DNA of 15,352 nt from Hydrogenothermaceae bacterium (GCA_015490675.1 WFXI01000039.1:1-15352); one strand, 5' to 3'; numbered from the stretch's first letter, positions 7,150 through 14,440 are shown. A program made the numbers and translations. Notes: generated by a model from the letters alone, not told the origin.

Positions 7150-7920
7150 ATGAAATACTTAATAGCTGCCAACTGGAAAATGCATAAAACTGTTGCAGAA
7201 ACTTTAGAATACTTGGAAATATTCTTACCTTCTGTAAAGGATTTATTTGCAGTAGATATTATGATAGCTCCTCCTTTTACTGCACTTGCTTCTGCTTCAA
7301 TAAAATTAGATGCTGCTAAAAAAGAAGGAGAATATAATGTTTTTCTTGGTGCTCAAAATATGTTTTATGCAGAAAAAGGGGCTTATACAGGGGAAATCTC
7401 ACCTTTGATGCTAAATGAGTTAAATGTTGATTATGTAATAGTGGGACATTCGGAAAGAAGGCAGATATTTGGAGAAAAGGATAATTTAATAAACAATAAA
7501 GTGTTTTCTGCAATAGAACACGGAATTAGACCTATTTTATGTGTAGGAGAAACTTTAGAAGAAAGAGAGCAAGGTATAACTTTAAAAGTTGTAGAAAATC
7601 AAATTAGAAAAGGACTTGCAGGACTTGGTGCAGATATTCAGTTTGTTGATATAGCTTATGAGCCAGTATGGGCTATTGGAACAGGAAAAAATGCAACTCC
7701 AGAGCAAGCAGAAGAAGTTCACAGGTTTATAAGAAGTCTAATTAATGAACTTTCAAAAGGAAATGATGACAAAACTAGAATTTTATATGGTGGAAGTGTT
7801 AAGCCAGAAAATGCAAGAGATTTAATAAAACAGCCTAACATTAATGGATTTTTAGTTGGTTCTGCAAGCTTAGACCCTAAAAAGTTTTATCAAATCATTA
7901 CAGAAGTTCTGGAGGTATAG
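7150..7920 (+). CDS. tpiA: Triosephosphate isomerase
   Basis: TpiA interconverts glyceraldehyde 3-phosphate and dihydroxyacetone phosphate in the cytoplasm. The 256-residue protein is a standard (beta/alpha)8 barrel. It starts AANWKMHK with N8 and the catalytic Lys10, and shows VGHSERR (98-104) with the electrophile His100 and AYEPVWAIGTGK (169-180) with the base Glu171 and the flexible loop 6. YGGSVKPEN (213-221) and GFLVGSASLDP (233-243) form the phosphate-binding end. All catalytic residues are intact. The start directly abuts the gpmA stop, with AGAGGA (7137-7142) lying within the gpmA 3' end at a 7-base spacing. The stop in turn abuts the secG start. Pairing of tpiA with secG is common in bacteria; having gpmA immediately before is less so. 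Confidence 0.98.
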   Translation: MKYLIAANWKMHKTVAETLEYLEIFLPSVKDLFAVDIMIAPPFTALASASIKLDAAKKEGEYNVFLGAQNMFYAEKGAYTGEISPLMLNELNVDYVIVGHSERRQIFGEKDNLINNKVFSAIEHGIRPILCVGETLEEREQGITLKVVENQIRKGLAGLGADIQFVDIAYEPVWAIGTGKNATPEQAEEVHRFIRSLINELSKGNDDKTRILYGGSVKPENARDLIKQPNINGFLVGSASLDPKKFYQIITEVLEV

Positions 7921-8244
7921 ATGGATATTTTATATACAGTTCTATCTATCTTCTTGGTTATAGATAGTATCTTGTTAGTTATTTTAATATTAATGCAAAA
8001 AACAAAAGGGGCAGAAATAGGAGCAGTTTTCGGTTCTGGAGCTGCTGCTGCAGTTTTAGGAGCTGGAGCTTCCAATATCCTAACTAAGATAACTTACTGG
8101 CTTGGAGGAATATTTTTAGCATTAGTTTTATCACTTTCTTTAATTGACCATTATAAAACTAAGAAATTGCACGAAATCCCTCCTGATATACCAGTAAAAA
8201 TAGAAAAAACTACAAACGAAGCTAAACCTAAAGAGGCTAAATAA
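7921..8244 (+). CDS. secG: Preprotein translocase subunit SecG
   Basis: SecG is the small non-essential subunit of the SecYEG protein-conducting channel in the inner membrane. The 107-residue protein has two membrane spans (about 4-25 and 57-76). Between them lies the conserved cytoplasmic loop: LMQKTKGAEIGAVFGSG (24-40), an Ala-rich segment and GASNILTKITYW (49-60), matching the LLQxGKG...FGGG...FLTRLT pattern of the family. A charged, Lys/Glu/Pro-rich tail of about 30 residues ends the protein, as is usual. ATG 7921 directly follows the tpiA stop and is served by GGAGG (7911-7915) at 5 bases. The next gene begins directly after its stop. Confidence 0.95.
   Translation: MDILYTVLSIFLVIDSILLVILILMQKTKGAEIGAVFGSGAAAAVLGAGASNILTKITYWLGGIFLALVLSLSLIDHYKTKKLHEIPPDIPVKIEKTTNEAKPKEAK
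8233..8236 (+). promoter_or_regulatory. Ribosome binding site supporting a TTG start
   Basis: GAGG (within AAGAGG, 8231-8236) in the last codons of secG stands 8 bases before TTG 8245. No ATG or GTG near the N-terminus would preserve the GxGxxG fold, so TTG initiation is well supported. Confidence 0.7.
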
Positions 8245-9108
8245 TTGCCTAAAAATGTTGGTTGGATTGGTCTTGGTAATATGGGAAGCCTTATGGCTAA
8301 AAATCTTGCAGATGCAAATTTTAACATCAAGGTATGGAATAGAACACTACAAAAAGCAAAGGATAGTGGGCTTCCCTATACAAACACTTTAGAAGGTTTA
8401 GTTTTAGAACAAGATATAATTATAACAATGCTGTCTGATGCAGAAGCGGTAGAAGAAATATACAATAGAATTTTAGAGCTAAAGATAGAAGATAAAATCT
8501 TTATAGATATGACAACTGTAAAGCCAGATACAGCAAAAAGATTAGCTGAAAAGCTACTGAAGAAAGGAGCTCATTTTTTAGAAGCCCCAGTTTTAGGAAG
8601 CGTTCCTCTTGCGGAAAAGGGGATGTTAACTATACTTGTTAGTGGAGATGAGAATATATTTAAAGAGCTTCAAGGTCTTTTCTCTGTTTTAGGAAAAGAG
8701 ATTTTCTACCTTGGAGATTATGGAATTGCTAGCAGTTTAAAACTAATAAACAATAGTGTGCTAGCAACTTTTATGGGTGCTTTATCTGAAGCTATTATTA
8801 TAGGGCAAAAACTAGGGATAGATAAGCAGACAGTAATAAAAATTCTAGAAAATGGAGCAGGAAAATCCGCAGTTTTAGAAAGTAAAAAAGAAAAACTTCT
8901 AAATGAGGATTATTCAACCCATTTTTCAACAAAATTACTTGTAAAGGACTTAAGGTATTTTAGTGAAATTCTAGATAAAAACTGCTTATTTTCTCCTTAT
9001 TTTTCTATTTCTAATGATATGTATAAATCAACAAACAGTAATGGTTATTCTGATAATGATTTTTGTAGCATATTAGAAATTTTGAAGAAGTTTAACGGGT
9101 TGAATTAA
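8245..9108 (+). CDS. Beta-hydroxyacid dehydrogenase family oxidoreductase (glyoxylate/succinic semialdehyde reductase-like)
   Basis: This 287-residue protein belongs to the 3-hydroxyisobutyrate dehydrogenase/6-phosphogluconate dehydrogenase-like family of NAD(P)-linked enzymes. The Rossmann motif is GLGNMG (9-14); the WNRT after the second strand (31-34) puts an Arg where NADPH-preferring members have one. DMTTVKPDTA (88-97) is the conserved strand. FLEAPVLGS (111-119) with PLAEKG resembles the EAPVSGSxxPAExG signature of glyoxylate or gamma-hydroxybutyrate types, but Leu replaces the substrate-binding Ser. The catalytic Lys166 and Asn170 in KLINN are present. The TTG start follows the secG stop with no gap and is served by GAGG (8233-8236) at 8 bases. 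The substrate is not determinable from sequence; a small hydroxyacid or semialdehyde is likely. It ends the operon, its stop overlapping the convergent DUF5615 gene. Confidence 0.85.
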   Translation: MPKNVGWIGLGNMGSLMAKNLADANFNIKVWNRTLQKAKDSGLPYTNTLEGLVLEQDIIITMLSDAEAVEEIYNRILELKIEDKIFIDMTTVKPDTAKRLAEKLLKKGAHFLEAPVLGSVPLAEKGMLTILVSGDENIFKELQGLFSVLGKEIFYLGDYGIASSLKLINNSVLATFMGALSEAIIIGQKLGIDKQTVIKILENGAGKSAVLESKKEKLLNEDYSTHFSTKLLVKDLRYFSEILDKNCLFSPYFSISNDMYKSTNSNGYSDNDFCSILEILKKFNGLN

Positions 9109-9470
9109 TCTTCTAAAGTTCTTATTCTGACTTTACTATTTGATACGATAGCAATAAAGTTTGTTATATTTTTTTGTTCTATAAGTTCTAATGCTTTTTT
9201 AGTTTTATCTATAGTTTCTGATATTTTCAAATTCTTAAATCTCAATATAATCCTACTTGAACTTATTTCCAAAGGAAATTTTAAAATATCTAGAAAATCA
9301 GTATCATATGTAATTATTATAAGGTTGTTACTTTTTGCATACCTGAATAATTCTAAATCGCTTTTCCCTCTTAAGTTTTTTTCCAGAAGTACATATTTTG
9401 AATCTGGGTATAAATTAAGAATTTCTTTCGCAAGTTTTAGAGGTATGTTTTCATCAATTAGAAATTTCAA
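9105..9470 (-). CDS. DUF5615 PIN-like protein, putative toxin of a toxin-antitoxin pair
   Basis: This 121-residue protein has the DUF5615 (PIN-like) pattern: MKFLIDENIP with acidic D6 and E7 at the N-terminus, LRGKSDLELFRYAKSNN (33-49), IIITYDTDFLDI (51-62) with D56, D58 and D61, and a later RIILRF strand (73-78). Clustered acidic residues in this fold suggest a metal-dependent ribonuclease, but activity is unproven for this protein. The start is TTG 9470, served by GAGGA (9480-9476) at 5 bases, and lies inside the 3' end of the DUF433 gene (17-base overlap). Genes of this family are usually paired with DUF433 genes and are predicted type II toxins, VapC-like in arrangement. The stop codon overlaps by four bases with the stop of the convergent dehydrogenase gene. 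Confidence 0.85.
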   Translation of the reverse strand: MKFLIDENIPLKLAKEILNLYPDSKYVLLEKNLRGKSDLELFRYAKSNNLIIITYDTDFLDILKFPLEISSSRIILRFKNLKISETIDKTKKALELIEQKNITNFIAIVSNSKVRIRTLED

Positions 9471-9684
9471 TTAGTTCCTCATTTAACTTTAAATACTCAG
9501 AAGCATATTTAATAGCTTCTAAAACTGCATCTTTAGAGAGCTGTGGATAATTTTCTAAAATGGATTCAATAGATTCTCCAGCGGATATAAAATCAAGTAT
9601 CAAATAAACAGGTATTCTTGTCCCTTTGAATACAGGTTTGCCACCGAGAATATTTGGATTTCTTTCAATATATTTAAATTTCAT
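9454..9684 (-). CDS. DUF433 family protein, putative antitoxin
   Basis: This 76-residue protein matches the DUF433 family: an N-terminal strand ending in P10, GGKPVFKGTRIPV (14-26), then helices LILDFISAGES (28-38) and IESILENYPQLSKDAVLEAIKYASEYL (39-65), which form a compact winged-helix-like DNA-binding fold. In the usual two-gene arrangement it is the antitoxin and repressor for the adjacent DUF5615 protein. The start ATG at 9684 overlaps the preceding small membrane protein gene by 11 bases; AAGG in GAAAAGGT is its probable ribosome binding site. The overlap chain (11 and 17 bases) implies that the three genes are made as one unit. The domain assignment is confident, the toxin-antitoxin role is by association. 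Confidence 0.87.
   Translation of the reverse strand: MKFKYIERNPNILGGKPVFKGTRIPVYLILDFISAGESIESILENYPQLSKDAVLEAIKYASEYLKLNEELIEISN
9476..9480 (-). promoter_or_regulatory. Ribosome binding site for the DUF5615 TTG start
   Basis: GAGGA (9480-9476), read on the minus strand within the DUF433 coding sequence, is spaced 5 bases from TTG 9470 and supports that non-ATG start. Confidence 0.65.
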
Positions 9685-9901
9685 TGTTATCTACCTTTTC
9701 AATTTTAATTATTTTTGTTTCGTATATTCCATTCTTTTCCAGTTCTTTTTTTGCCTTCCATTTTAAATAAAGTACATATGGTATGGTAAGTAATAAAACT
9801 ACACCAACTCCAATTAAAACAAGTATTGATACACTAAAGGCAATAGCTAAAATTGCTATTAAAAGTAAAGCTAACCAGAGTTTAGTTATAAAAGAAAACA
9901 T
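9674..9901 (-). CDS. Small two-TM membrane protein upstream of the DUF433/DUF5615 pair
   Basis: I do not recognise this 75-residue protein. Residues about 7-46 are almost continuously hydrophobic with a GVG turn near the middle, consistent with a membrane hairpin of two spans, followed by a basic KWKAKKELEKNG segment and an acidic, Asn-rich C-terminus. The sequence does not resemble a known type I toxin or holin. It lies 66 bases after the RND pump gene and overlaps the DUF433 start by 11 bases, which ties it to that pair. The start ATG at 9901 has only a weak, closely spaced GGTGA upstream, so its translation may be low. It could also be an RND-operon accessory, or a tail-anchored-like protein with no link to its neighbours. 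Confidence 0.65.
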   Translation of the reverse strand: MFSFITKLWLALLLIAILAIAFSVSILVLIGVGVVLLLTIPYVLYLKWKAKKELEKNGIYETKIIKIEKVDNNEI

Positions 9902-9917
9902 ATTTCACCATTGATTA

Positions 9918-9962
9918 GTTAATTAACATAAAAAAACTAAAACCCCCTCCCAAAATTGTCAA
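9918..9962 (-). promoter_or_regulatory. Candidate promoter and operator before the small-protein/DUF433/DUF5615 cassette
   Basis: On the minus strand a perfect TTGACA (9962-9957) starts just after the RND stop codon. Seventeen bases on stands TAGTTT (9939-9934), a weak -10. Transcription would start near 9927, exactly where a perfect 10-base palindrome GTTAATTAAC (9918-9927) lies. This layout would suit an autoregulated operon with its own promoter, separate from the RND genes. The weak -10 and the A+T richness of the palindrome keep confidence low. Confidence 0.35.
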
Positions 9963-9967
9963 GTTAT

Positions 9968-12900
9968 TTATATTTTATTTTTCTTTTTACCTTCATTTAT
10001 TGGAACTGCCGGTGCCATACAAAGAGTTTCTGCTCTTTTTCTTTCAATCATAAAGTATAGAACTGGCACAACAACAAGAGTAATTAATGTTGAAGCTATT
10101 GTTCCAAATATTAGTGATATTGCAAGACCATTAAATATAGGGTCAAAGATTATTACGAATGCACCAACAACTATAGCAGCAGCTGTTAAAAGAATAGGTC
10201 TTGTTCTAACTATACCAGCTTCAAGAAGGGCTTCTTCTACAGAATATCCTTCTTTTAGCTTATCCTCTGCAAACTGAACGAGAAGTATAGAGTTTCTTAA
10301 TATAATTCCAGCTAGAGCTATAAATCCTATCATAGATGTTGCTGTAAAAAATGCCCCCATTAGCCAATGTCCTGGGATTATTCCAACAAGTGTGAATAAA
10401 ATTGGTGACATTATTACAGCAGGCATTTTAAATGAACCAAACCAACCAACAAGTAGTATATAAAGAACAACTATAGCAACACCAAATGCTATTCCCATAT
10501 CTCTAAATGTTTCATATGTTACTTGCCATTCTCCATCCCATTTTACATAGTACTTATCTGTAAATTCTGGTTGATGGGTTAAAAGTAATTCTAAGCCTTT
10601 TCCATCGGGAGTTTCTATTGACTTTATTTTGTCCCATAAATCTATGATTGGATAAACAGGACTACCTACACTATCGTTAACATTCGCAACTACATAAACA
10701 ACAGGTTGCAAGTTCTTTCTGTAAATATCGTGTTTTGTAGTTCCTTTTTCTATTTCTACAAGAGAACCTAAAGGAACTCCTCCTTTTGGAGTAGGAATTT
10801 TCATAGCAAGTAAATCTTTTAAGCTATCTTTATATTTAGGGTCTAGCTGAACTACTATTTGTGGAGGTTCTGTATCTATTCCATTGTAGATTAAACCTGC
10901 TGTATATCCAGATAAAGCAACTCTTATAGTTTTAGCAAGTATTTCTGTATTCATTCCAAATCTTTGTGCTAGTTCTTCTTTTACCTTTATAGTGTACTGT
11001 CTTTGTGGATAGTTAGTGTAGATACCTACATCTATTAAACCAGGAGTATTTTCAAATATTTCTTTAATTTTTTCTGCTATTTCAAGCTGATGTTTATAGT
11101 TTGGACCATAAACTTCTGCTACTATTGGAGATAAAACAGGAGGTCCTGGAGGAGGCTCAACAACAGCTACATATTTTGCTCCATAGCTTTTTGCTATTCT
11201 ATAAACATCATCTCTTATTCTTTCTGCTATTTCGTGAGATTGAGCTTTTCTTTCATACTTATTAACAAGGTTTACCTTAATCATTGCATAGTGAGGAGCA
11301 ATTCTAAAGTAATAGTGTCTAACAAGTCCATTAAAGTCGAATGGTGCTGGAACTCCTACATACATTACATAGTTTTCAACTTCATTTTGTCTTTTTATGT
11401 AATCTGCAATCGCTTTAGTTGCCTCATATGTTCTTTCTAATGGAGTTCCTTCTGGCATATCTAACACAACAAATAATTCACTCTTATTATCATAAGGGAG
11501 CATTTTTACTAAAACAGTTCTATTTACAAGTAAATATACAGAACCAACAAGAAGGAGTCCTAAAAATCCTAAAAATGCCCATCTTTTGATTTTACTTCTA
11601 AATAAAGGTATGTATATTTTTTCAAATAACCACGCTAAAACTCCTGCCCTTGCTTCTTCTTCTCTTTCTAAGCTTTCAGGAGATTCATGTTTTTCATCGT
11701 GTTTTAACCATCTTAAAGCTAGATATGGAGTAAGGATAAATGCAAGTATCATTGAGAAAAACATTGCAACAGATGCATTAATTGGAATAGGTCTCATATA
11801 AGGACCCATTAAACCTGTAACAAACGCCATTGGAAGAAGTGCAACAATAACTGCAAATGTTGCAAGAATTGTAGGGTTTCCCACTTCATCTGTAGCAATA
11901 ACAGCTGCTTCCTTCATTGGAAGCTTCCTCATAGAAAACCATCTATGGATATTTTCAAGAACAACTATAGAGTTATCTACGAGGATACCTATTGAGAATA
12001 TTAGGGCAAATAATGTAACTCTGTTTAACGAGTATCCATACATTTCACTTAAGAATAATGCAATTGCAAGGGTAACAGGTATTGTTACAGCAACAATTAA
12101 AGACTCTCTCCATCCGAGTGTTACTGCAATTAATAGAACTATTGAGAATGTTGCTATAAGAAGGTGTTCTATTAATTCATTAGCTTTTTCTGTAGCAGTT
12201 TCACCATAGTTCCTTGTGATTTTTATATGAATATCATCAGGGATAATTTCACCTTTTAGAAGTTCTAATTTTTCAATAATTTTGTCTGCAACAACAACTG
12301 CATTACTTCCAGTTTTTTTAGCAATAGATATTGTTACTGCATTGTAAAGTTTATCTGTTTCGCCAGAAGCAGTTCCAAATCCAAAGTTTACATAATTAGT
12401 TTTTTCTCCTTCTCCTTCAAATACTTTAGCTACATCCTTTATGTAAACAGGTTTATTGTTATATATTCCAATAACGGTGTTTTTTACATCTTCAATGCTA
12501 TCAAAAAATTGGCCTACTCTAACCTTGTATCTATATCCATTATTATCAAACTCCCCAGCAGGAAGTTCGTAATTTGTAGCCTGTAGAACTTTTACAACTT
12601 GAGAAAGCATAATGTGATAAGCATTTAATTTAACAGGGTCAAACCATACATTTATTGTTTTAGGTTTTGAACCAATTATATTTGTTTCAGAAATATTTTC
12701 TAATTGTTTTAATTGATCTTCTACAACTTCTGCAACTCTCCTAATTTCATAAGAAGAATATTTATCACTGTAAAGGGTTATAGCCATTATAGGAACATCA
12801 TCAATAGACTTTGGTTGAACAATAGGCTCCATTGCCCCTTTAGGCATTTTATAGTAATTAGACATTAACTTACTGTATAACTTTACTAAGCTATCTTCAG

Positions 12901-13234
12901 GGTCTGCACCAACTTCAAATCTAACAGTAACAACTCCAAAACCATCTCCAGCGTAAGAGTAAACATAATCTACATGTGGTATTTCCCACATTAGTTTTTC
13001 TAAAGGTTTTACAACAGTTTTATCTATTTCATCAGCCTCAACTCCTGGATAAGGCACAGTTATATCTATCATAGGAACAACTATTTGAGGCTCTTCGTCT
13101 CTAGGAGTTGTTAAAACTGCAAATAGCCCAAGTAATAACATACCTAGAACAAGTAAAGGTGTAAGTTTAGAATCTATAAAAGATTTTGCTATCTTACCCG
13201 CAAGTCCTATTTTATTTAATTTTTCCTGCTCCAT
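9968..13234 (-). CDS. RND-family efflux pump, inner-membrane transporter
   Basis: This ~1088-residue proton-driven pump of the AcrB/AcrD/AcrF superfamily moves substrates through a periplasm-spanning complex. Numbered from an in-frame ATG four codons upstream, it has TM1 at about 29-47, a first periplasmic loop (about 48-355), TM2-6 and an amphipathic stretch (360-515), a TM at 557-575, a second loop (576-910) and five final TMs (915-1067). TM4 has SIGILVDNSIVVLENIHR with D424 followed by N425, and TM10 has LRNSILLVQF with R984, where AcrB has an Asp pair and Lys. RTRPILLT (1014-1021) is conserved. GGAGG (13244-13240) lies 5 bases before ATG 13234, whereas the ATG at 13246 has no binding site and contains this one, so 13234 is chosen. 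It follows the membrane fusion protein gene in one operon. Substrate is unknown; no CusA-type Met triad stands out. Confidence 0.93.
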   Translation of the reverse strand: MEQEKLNKIGLAGKIAKSFIDSKLTPLLVLGMLLLGLFAVLTTPRDEEPQIVVPMIDITVPYPGVEADEIDKTVVKPLEKLMWEIPHVDYVYSYAGDGFGVVTVRFEVGADPEDSLVKLYSKLMSNYYKMPKGAMEPIVQPKSIDDVPIMAITLYSDKYSSYEIRRVAEVVEDQLKQLENISETNIIGSKPKTINVWFDPVKLNAYHIMLSQVVKVLQATNYELPAGEFDNNGYRYKVRVGQFFDSIEDVKNTVIGIYNNKPVYIKDVAKVFEGEGEKTNYVNFGFGTASGETDKLYNAVTISIAKKTGSNAVVVADKIIEKLELLKGEIIPDDIHIKITRNYGETATEKANELIEHLLIATFSIVLLIAVTLGWRESLIVAVTIPVTLAIALFLSEMYGYSLNRVTLFALIFSIGILVDNSIVVLENIHRWFSMRKLPMKEAAVIATDEVGNPTILATFAVIVALLPMAFVTGLMGPYMRPIPINASVAMFFSMILAFILTPYLALRWLKHDEKHESPESLEREEEARAGVLAWLFEKIYIPLFRSKIKRWAFLGFLGLLLVGSVYLLVNRTVLVKMLPYDNKSELFVVLDMPEGTPLERTYEATKAIADYIKRQNEVENYVMYVGVPAPFDFNGLVRHYYFRIAPHYAMIKVNLVNKYERKAQSHEIAERIRDDVYRIAKSYGAKYVAVVEPPPGPPVLSPIVAEVYGPNYKHQLEIAEKIKEIFENTPGLIDVGIYTNYPQRQYTIKVKEELAQRFGMNTEILAKTIRVALSGYTAGLIYNGIDTEPPQIVVQLDPKYKDSLKDLLAMKIPTPKGGVPLGSLVEIEKGTTKHDIYRKNLQPVVYVVANVNDSVGSPVYPIIDLWDKIKSIETPDGKGLELLLTHQPEFTDKYYVKWDGEWQVTYETFRDMGIAFGVAIVVLYILLVGWFGSFKMPAVIMSPILFTLVGIIPGHWLMGAFFTATSMIGFIALAGIILRNSILLVQFAEDKLKEGYSVEEALLEAGIVRTRPILLTAAAIVVGAFVIIFDPIFNGLAISLIFGTIASTLITLVVVPVLYFMIERKRAETLCMAPAVPINEGKKKNKI

Positions 13235-13239
13235 TTTTC

Positions 13240-13244
13240 CCTCC
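13240..13244 (-). promoter_or_regulatory. Ribosome binding site that fixes the RND pump start
   Basis: GGAGG (13244-13240, minus strand) is spaced 5 bases from ATG 13234. The in-frame ATG at 13246 overlaps this site and has no Shine-Dalgarno sequence before it, so a start there would add four residues (MEGK) of probably untranslated sequence. Confidence 0.75.
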
Positions 13245-13247
13245 ATC

Positions 13248-14417
13248 TTAAAGTCTTACTCTGCATCCATCGCAAGCTTTTTCTACACCTTCAACAACGA
13301 TTTTTTGCCCAGCAACAAGTCCTGCCTTAACTTCGTATTTATCTTTGTATTTTTCACCAAGTTTAACAGGTTTGAATCTCAAGATACCATCAGGGGATAC
13401 AACAAAAACTCCTTCTACCTGATTCCATCTTTTTATTGCAGATTCAGGAATTAAAAGTTTTTCTTCGTCTGCTACAGTTATATAAGTTTTTCCATAAAAT
13501 CCAGCACCAAGTCCTTTAGGATTTTCTATATTTGCTTTTATAGTAAATGAGTTGTTAGAAGGGTCTGCATTGGTGTTTTTCTCAACAACTTTTGCTTTGT
13601 AAGTTTTTCCAGTTGCATCTATTTCAATGGTAAGAATATCTCCAATATTTACTCTGTCTATATATTTAACATCTACATTTGCCATGAATTGTAGTTTGTT
13701 GTTACCAATTACAAAAAGGGGCATTCCTGGGTTTGCCATATCTCCAATATTTGCCATTTTTTTAATTACATACCCGTTAAATGGTGCTTTTATGTATCCA
13801 TAGCTTTCCATAATTTTTACTTGTCTTAATTTTGCCTTTACCTGTTTTTCTTTTGCATCGAGTTGTTTTAATTTTGCTTCGATTTGTTTTAATTGTGCCT
13901 TTGCACCTTTTAATTTCATCTCAATTTCATCTAATTTCTGTCTTGGAAGTGCATTTTCTTCGTATAAAGCTTTCATTCTGTTGTAAGTTTTTTCTAAAAA
14001 TTCAATTTGTGCTAAAACTGCTTCTTTCCCTGCTAATGCTTCTTCTCTAGCTTTTGAAAGTTCTTCCAAACCTGCAAGGGCTTCTTTTTCTTTTGCTTTT
14101 ATATCTGAAATATCAATAACAGCAAGAAGTTGCCCTTTTTTAACATAATCTCCTTCTTTTACTTTTATATCCAAAACTTTTCCCATTATTTTTGTTGCAA
14201 CCTTTGCAGTTTCTTTAGCTGTTGTATAACCTTCTAGTTTGTATTTTTCTTCTACTTTTTGGGGAGTTATTGTTTTAACCTTTACCCCTTCAACAACTTT
14301 AGGTTGTTCTTCTGCGTATCCTGGAGGTATTCTATCTGCAAAAAAACCACCAATCCAAAGTATTACTAGAACCATAGGAAATACGAAAAATGCTCCAAAT
14401 TTTATTAATGAGTTCAT
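13248..14417 (-). CDS. RND efflux periplasmic adaptor (membrane fusion protein)
   Basis: This 389-residue protein bridges the inner-membrane pump and the outer-membrane channel. An uncleaved-looking hydrophobic segment (about 6-27) anchors it. The first lipoyl half is ATKIMGKVLDIKVKEGDYVKKGQLLAVID (74-102 region), then a long alpha-hairpin rich in Lys, Glu, Ala and Gln with heptad-like KQxxAKL repeats (about 105-205), then the second lipoyl half containing APFNGYVIKKMANIGDMANPG, a beta-barrel and a membrane-proximal domain. The C-terminus contains C382-D-G-C385, an unusual CxxC pair in a periplasmic protein. The ATG at 14417 has GGAGG (14429-14425) at 7 bases. It lies 23 bases after the TolC-like gene and 13 bases before the chosen RND start, so the three form one operon. 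The family is certain, the substrate is not. Confidence 0.93.
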   Translation of the reverse strand: MNSLIKFGAFFVFPMVLVILWIGGFFADRIPPGYAEEQPKVVEGVKVKTITPQKVEEKYKLEGYTTAKETAKVATKIMGKVLDIKVKEGDYVKKGQLLAVIDISDIKAKEKEALAGLEELSKAREEALAGKEAVLAQIEFLEKTYNRMKALYEENALPRQKLDEIEMKLKGAKAQLKQIEAKLKQLDAKEKQVKAKLRQVKIMESYGYIKAPFNGYVIKKMANIGDMANPGMPLFVIGNNKLQFMANVDVKYIDRVNIGDILTIEIDATGKTYKAKVVEKNTNADPSNNSFTIKANIENPKGLGAGFYGKTYITVADEEKLLIPESAIKRWNQVEGVFVVSPDGILRFKPVKLGEKYKDKYEVKAGLVAGQKIVVEGVEKACDGCRVRL

Positions 14418-14440
14418 TTCCTATCCTCCAATTTATTTTT

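Noticed and set aside
9927..9951. G-rich GGGAGGGGG tract followed by a T run and a four-codon ATG frame on the minus strand, possible leader peptide or terminator
   Set aside because: The spacing to the ATG is too long for a binding site, there is no matching C-rich arm for a hairpin, and a four-codon frame is expected by chance.
11234..11801. Short plus-strand frames opposite the RND gene
   Set aside because: They are antisense shadows without ribosome binding sites or recognisable protein features.
9968..13234. Heavy-metal (CusA/CzcA-type) classification of the RND pump
   Set aside because: TM4 and loop motifs look closer to multidrug-type pumps with VDNSIVVLEN, and no methionine triad was recognisable; substrate left open.
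13810..13930. Near-repeated short units resembling a tandem DNA repeat
   Set aside because: They are the coding sequence of the coiled-coil KQxxAKL heptads in the adaptor's alpha-hairpin and are not exact at DNA level.
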